This document shows positions 57,082 through 64,000 of a stretch of DNA of 64,000 nucleotides, piece after piece. The notes below the pieces were generated by a model. That model worked only from the letters and a program-made list of their open reading frames with translations, was not told the origin of the DNA and did not search any database. The stretch is from contig CM060064.1 in assembly GCA_030533445.1 (NCBI GenBank), positions 38,657,787 to 38,721,786 of the forward strand. Direction: 5' to 3'. Made by a program: the position numbers and the translations under genes. This DNA is from Cyprinodon diabolis (taxonomy: Eukaryota > Chordata > Actinopteri > Cyprinodontiformes > Cyprinodontidae). Numbering within the stretch: the stretch's first letter is position 1; each line of letters opens with the position of its first letter.

Positions 57082-60000
57082 CTTCACTAGTATTTCCCTT
57101 ATTTTGATGTTTTTATGAGCAGTAAAGGTTAAACATTCCCCTTTTCCTCATTAAAACATTGTACAAAACTACTCTGCCAGGTTAATTCATCAGAGGATTC
57201 AAGTTATCCTACATCCTTTTTTCATTTAGATTCCACATATTTACTACATATTTTTAAAACAATGTAAGAGAGACGCTATCAAACAGATAAAAAGCTCAGT
57301 GAACTGTCAAACATTTTATTCTAAAGTAAAAATGTGGAACCAGTTGAGCATGGTGGTGTTCTGGTGGCTACCAATTCAAATGTTCCCTTAACCCCAATAA
57401 AACCTCTGGCCGGCCCTGGAGGGGAGCAGGTTTTTATGTAAAAGACAGCCTGCAATAACTCTCTCTATTGGAGCATATCCACCTGTTTTAAGATACAAAG
57501 AGTCCTGGTGGAGAAAAGCAAAAGTGGAGAAGGTGGAGAAACACACACACACACGTAGAAGACAGATACATAAACGACCATGCATTCCTGCAAACACCCA
57601 CATGTCCACGGTGGTGTGATCTCAGACTGTGCACACGGGAATATTTAATCGCCTTGATTAGAGGGAGGCGGTCCTACATTTATAGATACACACACACACA
57701 ATCTGACTGTGTTTTGGGACTTGCTTTTTCCATTTTTATTTCACCAACATTTATTGGGCAAAAGTGGCCAAAATGAAATAACCATTTAACTTTAGACATT
57801 TAACTACAGTAGAGATTTTTTTACTTTGAAACAAACAGATTTTTATTTTACTGGTATCCAACCATCTCTTGTCTTCTAGCATAAACAATCTTTTATTAAA
57901 TAGAAAAGGATAGGAGAAAAAAAAACTTTTTATTTTATTATATTATTATTATTATTATTATTTTTATGTATCGTACATTAACTGATTATAGTTGCTATAA
58001 CTTTGATGAAGGTATTTTTGCTTCTCCATCAGTTAAATATTTTTCCATCTTCATGGATCATGTTGTTTAAGGTAGATACAGATATATACTTGTCGCTCTT
58101 CCATTAAAAGTTAGGAAATCATACGTTAAAATGAAATCGAGATGAAAAAACACAAAATGTAATAAAAATTCATCTCAAACATTGGCTCTTTGCAGAGTCT
58201 CTACTGCTGTCGCCTTATAAACTTTAAACAGTACTTCCATTATGTCAAAGTAGATGATCCCAAAATATGAAGCAGGATAATCTCTGTTGATGTTGTCAAC
58301 AAACGTTTGAACTGTCAAACATTCGAGGAGGAAGGAGGACAAAATGTTCAGGAAGCAGCTGGACATTGACGTTATTTTTCAGGGGAGATAATCTGTTGAA
58401 ACAGACAACAGAAACAGGGATATAGTGTTTGTATATAATCATTGGCGGGGGGGGTTATAATAACAGTTTACTGTGGGATGTTTAATAAAAGCCACAATTC
58501 TGGCAAAATGCTGTTTATCAAGTAGTTTCATGATATGATACAAAAGATTAACTATGTAAAATACTGCATTTTGCTTCCTTAATTGCTGCAACAATTAAGA
58601 GGTGAGAAGCCACTTTTGTCCAGGTCGCGTAAGAACAAAAACAGGAAACCAACAGAAAACAGGAAGCCTGTGTACCTATCATAACAGCAGTACCAGAGGT
58701 TTTAAGGCGACTCCGCAGGTCAGGCGTGTGCAAGCCGCTTCTTTCATGTCAAATCTTTGCAGGGCACAAGACAAGATGGGAGTAGTGATTAAATCGAGTC
58801 AGAACGAAGAGGCAGCTCCGCAGAGGTGCTCGGTTCGGGAGTGGACGGAGTGCTATGTTGGAGTTACAAAAAGGTGATCAGTTAAAAGAGAAATTAAAAA
58901 AGAAATTTAAAATAGGTTGAATAATTAAAAACAGAAAAAGTAGCACATAGGTGTATCGTCAGGCACATGTGAAACTAAATCTTCAATTCACCCACTTCTG
59001 TACAGAGGTCAAAAGTTTGTTCATCTCAAAATACATTAGGATCCAAAAAAAGAAAGAAAAGAAAAAAAAAAGGCAGCAAAGGGCCGAAGCTTTCAACGGA
59101 AAAACTACAATGTGAAACTCATCTTTCGGGCCCGTGATGGAACAACATCGTGGTTGACACCTGGTTGAGTGTGAAGTTTGGAGGGGGGTGTCTGAATTTT
59201 AAAAGGGCCCTACTTCTGTGGCTTTTTTTCACAGTAAACTGGAGGGAAGAGCTTTGCTGGTTTTAGACCCCCTCTCCCCTCCCGCCCCAAGCCAAGATGT
59301 CTTCACCAGCAAACCGAGGCCGCTCCACAGATTCACCATCAATTTTTATCTCACAATGTTCAGGGTTTCGGTAAAATGCCAACACTGTAAACTAAACACA
59401 GATGTGGTGTGGAGTGTGGTTACAAGACTGAGCAGAAGGACATGTCATCACTCAAAATGAGACATATATATGTATATACCTCATATATATATCTATATAT
59501 AGATATATATAAACATATACACAAACATATACACATACACACATATATAAACATATCTAAAATACAAAGAATACTATATATTTTAAATCTATATATATAG
59601 CTCTCAAAATCACTGAGTGCCACTGCAAAATGTTTAGTTTTTTCTGGTTATAAATTATTTTGATATTCTGCGTCTTGTCTCCAAATCATTGTTATTTCTC
59701 GCTAAATAACAATAGAACTACTCTCATTTTGATCATTTATTTGCAGACGGTGACAAATGGACACTAGGACATAATACAGTGCCTTGAACAAATAAAAGAA
59801 AACATTGATCTTTAAAACAGATTTGATGGAATAATCCAGGTTTTAATCTGGTTGCATCTTTGCAGTGCTCTCTGCCAGTTTGGGAGAGTGTTGTTGATCA
59901 CTTAATCTGTGCCTCTTTAAGAAGAAAAGGTCTACTTGTGTAACAGTTCAGCAGACACTGGGTTGGTATAACATTCACATTTATAAAGCTGAGATTTTCC

Positions 60001-60219
60001 CTTTAATCTCTTTTTCTTTTTTTTTTTTGCACAGCATCCTTTGTATCTGCTCTGACTGCCCCTGATACCGACTGCCATCACTCTCCCTGCATCTCCTGCT
60101 TTGCGACACCCTGACTTTCACAGCACTGCTGCAAAACATCATGCATGTTCACATGTTTTACAAATTCGATGTCACATTCGATGTCTTTTGCATGTTTTTA
60201 TCTCCCCGCCCCCTCCCCG

Positions 60220-60480
60220 GCCGCTCTCAGTAGCCGAGCGACGGTGAAAAGCGAACGAAACATTGTCGACAAATGCTCTTTTTCTCTCTGGCATGACGCA
60301 AACAGCCGCAGTCATTTTCCACGGCGATTGTCGGGTGCCATCAGAGAGAGTGCTGATAACCCCTGCCAGCCATTGGCACCAGCCAACAGGTGCCGTCACT
60401 GCCAGGCGAAGCTTTGGCACGGAGGACGCCTTGCGGAAACCCTCTGACATCCAGAAGGGCACAGATTTGCAATGAATGCA
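60220..60480. promoter_or_regulatory. Enhancer-like non-repetitive block
   Basis: The unique GC-balanced sequence includes CATGACGCAAACAGCCGCAG, GCCAGCCATTGGCACCAGCC and CAACAGGTGCCGTCACTGCC. The last contains the E-box CAGGTG. It is free of simple repeats and transposon similarity. It lies about 7.5 kb upstream of the candidate promoter. Confidence 0.38.
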
Positions 60481-60729
60481 CCACGGAATCAACACTGCTG
60501 ATTATCAATTAACGTATAGTGGTTTTTTGTTTCCTCGCAGAAAAGAGGAGAAAAAAATGGGCTTTGAAGCACAGAAAGCTGGTTTTAAAAATACTAGCCG
60601 TGTTCTGTGCTAATCATGGGCTGAATGCAGATTTAGCTCTGTTCAGGGTGGGTTTTTACAGGCCTCTGGATTCTACATCCACTGTGTGCAGGCAAGATTG
60701 TCTTCCTTTTTTTTATACTCCCCATGGCC

Positions 60730-61140
60730 AGGAATGAAAAAGGCCTCATTAGAAATGACAAAATATCGGCACCATCTGCAGAGTGTGTATTATCACAGGT
60801 AACACTTAACCATCGATCATTTTTGGCCTTCCTTGTTAAGGTCTCATCTTTACTTCTCATTAAGCCAATTTCCTTTTTTTAAAAAGGCACCAATAATTAG
60901 AACACAAAAGGAAAAACATGACTAAGAAACATCACAGTTGGCGCAGTGTTGAGGAGCGTCTTTATTTAGCGCCGTCACGCGAAGTGGCACCGCCGCTCGC
61001 AGCACGTAGGTGTCTGTGATGTCTTCATGCTCGCCACTTATGATGCCTCTAATGTGCATTAATACGATTATTTGCCTCCTAATACAAATTAGTCTGAGCG
61101 GCAAACACAAACAGCATGGGGGCTAAGCTCCGCCACCCGT
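60730..61140. promoter_or_regulatory. Enhancer-like non-repetitive block
   Basis: The sequence holds AAGGCCTCATTAGAAATGAC, ACCATCGATCATTTTTGGCC, a CpG-rich centre (GCGCCGTCACGCGAAGTGGC) and CCTAATACAAATTAGTCTGA. Repeated homeodomain cores and a sharp GC/AT mosaic are typical of conserved noncoding elements. No gene is seen. Confidence 0.4.
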
Positions 61141-62179
61141 TTTGACTCTGAAGAATCTCTCACAATAACACAAACATAATGGTGTTATTTATTAGAGGAT
61201 TTTAATAAATCTGTTGAGGAATATGTCAAAAAGACCCCTCTGTGAGTGGGTGGGCACACAAGCTCAGACAGCCATTAAAAATGGAAAGAAAAAAAGAAAA
61301 AACGGACCAAATTGGGTATTTTTTTTAGCAAATGAGGTAAAGAGAAATAATGTAGAACATACAGGTCCTTGTTTTATTTTACCATGAATAAGAATTATAC
61401 ACATGATGTGCCCTTTAATCGTTTGTCAAGTTTTACCTTCTTAGAGAAAACAGCAACTGTTTCCCATAGAGAATAAAAATAAAACTTTATTACAGAAACT
61501 GGAATGTGATAGGTCAACAAATGAGGTGGACACACAAAGGTTAATAGGAATCATATCAAAATAAGCTATTTTTCATAATTTATGTTCATGTTTTGCTGTT
61601 GAAGAAGACAGCAGAGACAGAATAGAAAGGGGTGGGGGGGTGTAAGGAATCGACTGTTGGCTCCTCAGTATTTAATTGGTTTATAATCACATGAAGCAGA
61701 CAGAATTAGAAGCAGAACAAGTGGTCTCCTTCTCAGATCAGCTGACATCAACTGCTAGTGCCGGTTGGCCTCCGCCTTCTGCGCTGCACCAACAAACACC
61801 AAACCTGTTTGTGTTGCAAGTAAAAGCCAGCAACAACCTCCCCGCCGAGTTGTCGCACCGCAGCTCTCCAATCTCAAGTCACCTCTTCAATGTGCGCGGC
61901 GTGCACTGTACGTGCAGCAACACCCACGCATACACCAACATCCGCTCGGCTCCGGCGTGCAGTCTTCACCGCCCCTTCTGAAAACCTAAAAACAGCCCCC
62001 CCCCCCTCTTCAATAGCATCAACCTGTGTCCTAAACTTGTTCTCCCTTCGCCACCCTGTTTATCAGCCCAACTCTCAGCTCTTCCTTTATTACATTACAG
62101 AACCAATTAGCTGCCAGACAATCAACAGGCATCAGAGGCGGAGCAGTTTCTTTAAAAGAAAATTACTTTTCTGCCACTG

Positions 62180-62345
62180 CAGCCTGGACGGTCCGGCCTT
62201 CACATGACCGAATAATTAAACTCTAATTTCTGTCTCGTGGATCGCAACAAATAAACAATTAATAGAGCCAGCTAGACAGGAGTGTTTGTGTGCGTGAGAT
62301 GGAGGATAAGGAGATGGCTCTGTGAGCGAGGGGTGATAAAGGTCA
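62180..62345. promoter_or_regulatory. Enhancer-like short block
   Basis: The stretch includes CCGAATAATTAAACTCTAAT and AACAAATAAACAATTAATAG in otherwise unique sequence. It combines forkhead-like and homeodomain-like cores. Weak candidate. Confidence 0.25.
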
Positions 62346-63439
62346 ACATGTCATGCTGGGGACTTTTTTTTTTTTTAAACAGAGCAATCCTGAGGAAAAA
62401 GGGTTGCAGGTGATCCAAGAAGTGAATCTGCATGGAAATGAAGGCAAACTGCTCCTAATAAGAGGCTCTTTCTAAAAGATCTGCCTCTTTATCCGCATAT
62501 TTTTCTGTGCAGATTTAATCCCTTGTCAAAGGATAAATCATCCATCGCCTGACGAACAAAACAGTTGTTAAGGCAAAGTGTGTGTGTCAGGCGGAGAGAA
62601 TACAGTGTGTTGAAATTGTTTCATTGGGGTACGTGGGTGGGTATTAACAACCTGATCTTAGCGGGATGCGCTTTCCTCCAAATCGCTCTCCTTATTTTTT
62701 TTTTTCCTTCTTCTTCCAAACAAAGGGTTCAGGAAAAAAACCTACACAGATTGGATAAAGACAAGCGCCACAAAAAAAGATGTGCAAAAAAAACAAAAAA
62801 AAACTGAAAATCTATATGGTGGGACAGACGTGTAATGTGATTTGAATCATGAAAAACTTGCATGCACACATCCTTTAATTGCAGGAAATAAGAAGCAGAA
62901 TGAAAAGAAGCCAGCAGGAGGAATGTCACTTTGGAGGAGCGTGACGAAACGGAGATGACGGACCCTGAGCAGGACTCGCTGAGCCCATTCTGAGGACGCG
63001 GAGACAATGTCAGGCTTTTATCAGCAAGCCAAGGAATCTGGATCAACAGTATGCAAAACATACCAAAATAAATGCAATTAAACATGCTACAACAATGCAA
63101 CCCCCCTTTTTACTGTCTTTTTATGATTCCTACTAAGAAGTTTCACTAAATGAGCTGCAGCTTCTGAGTCTACAACCAGGGTGGCACATCTGTAACTGAC
63201 AGCAGAAATGGTTGGGGGGGTTATCTTTCATATATTTGAGTCCAGGAATGCAGCAATCACAGTTAACTTGCCCAGTTTTTTTTCCTTCTTTACAAACTAG
63301 CTGCAACATGCCATAGATGAGGTTTGTGGGAAGAAAACCATTGTTATCTTTCTCCTCTATTAGCAGTCTGACAGAGTAGTTTTACAGAGCACTGATGAGC
63401 GTGCACACGCCGAATCCCCAAAGAGCCACACATGAAAAA

Positions 63440-63670
63440 AAAAATAAACGAGACAGGCCTCTTATTTACTGGCGACAGTCTAATAAATACACTTGCTGGC
63501 GGCTAAAACAGGTATTTACTTCACTCCCTACCGCAGGTATAATTTCACTGTTTGCTGAGCTGTTATTTTGCCACAGCGATAATTATCGAGGTGGCAAAGA
63601 AGGACGATTAATGGTTTTAGATGAGATATCAGCCTCAGCTCTAAAATCTGCGCAAACACCAGAGAGATGA
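63440..63670. promoter_or_regulatory. Enhancer-like non-repetitive block
   Basis: The unique sequence includes GGCGACAGTCTAATAAATAC, TGCCACAGCGATAATTATCG (containing the 10-bp palindrome CGATAATTATCG core) and GGACGATTAATGGTTTTAGA. No repeat or coding similarity is visible, and an open plus-strand frame across it has no recognisable product. Confidence 0.35.
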
Positions 63671-64000
63671 AGGAGAACACGTTTTTCTGCAGGAATTTCA
63701 GGAAAAGTCTCAGTCAGAGTTAAAGAGAGTGACGGAAATGGGTGATTTGGTTAATATTTTTTTCTTTAAAAAAATATATGTCCTTTTAGATTGAGATGCA
63801 CTAATTACTTGAATTGAAATTAGATCTGGATCATCTTTTTTTATATATATAATGAAATAAATCTTTTTTTTTTTTTACTCAAAGACTGCATCAGACAAAA
63901 AAAAAAACTGTGAATATTTCACACATCACTACCAGCAGCTTTGCACTTTTATGCACTGTTTTGTAGTTCAAGAAGACTCGGCCAAAGGTTAGATATGCAT

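Larger units (their letters stand above)
52801..64000. other. Region upstream of satb1, no gene recognised
   Basis: No open frame here resembles a known cellular protein. Supported contents are an AT repeat, short dispersed repeats, a decayed transposase, one hAT MITE, AT-rich simple sequence at 59460-59600, and enhancer-like blocks at its right end. The stretch 54700-56700 is AT-rich with nothing recognised. The stretch 57100-59450 likewise has only CA runs. Confidence 0.75.

Noticed and set aside
60370..60390. Possible NFI palindrome TTGGCACCAGCCAA
   Set aside because: The spacer is four bases, whereas the full NFI consensus needs five, so only half sites are supportable.

Overview
The window is vertebrate nuclear DNA, most likely from a ray-finned (teleost) fish. 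It has one multi-exon gene with long introns and canonical GT/AG junctions. It also carries Tc1-like, hAT-like and L2-like repeats of fish type, many CA, AT and ATGG microsatellites, and no bacterial-style packed genes. The one protein-coding gene I can support is satb1 (special AT-rich sequence-binding protein 1, a chromatin organiser) on the minus strand. I cannot tell whether it is the satb1a or satb1b paralogue.

Layout of satb1, in transcript order from right to left: a CpG-rich promoter/5'UTR candidate at about 52,100-52,800, then eight coding exons. These are 50553-50312 (start codon, nuclear-localisation region), 43929-43753, 43212-43086, 38980-38857 and 27551-27440 (ubiquitin-like and CUT-like oligomerisation regions), 20242-19749 (Gln-rich linker and first half of CUT1), 17906-17694 (second half of CUT1 and linker) and 12546-12391 (first half of CUT2). 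Phases join without error to 1620 coding bases (540 codons). The exons for the end of CUT2 and the homeodomain are absent from positions 1-12390, so the gene runs off the left edge. A possible extra in-frame 78-base cassette exon (24567-24490) lies in the intron between coding exons 5 and 6. It sits between a UG-repeat and a CA-repeat that could pair in the pre-mRNA.

The introns hold mobile elements. One is a structurally intact Tc1-like transposon (8755-10002) with perfect terminal inverted repeats and a full DD34E transposase. Others are a 1.08-kb hAT-type element nested in an older repeat with a perfect 8-bp target duplication (29787-30869), a 633-bp element with GGCCCCGTCC ends and a TGA duplication (25362-25994), L2-like LINE tails, decayed Tc1-like copies, and a tiny poly(T) insertion between 11-bp direct repeats (42101-42120). 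Between the repeats are non-repetitive blocks rich in TAATTA-type cores that look like conserved regulatory DNA, though conservation cannot be tested here.

The region right of about 52,800 is upstream of satb1. It has no recognisable gene. It holds a long AT repeat, a decayed minus-strand Tc1-like transposase, a 373-bp hAT MITE with a perfect 8-bp duplication, and several enhancer-like blocks.
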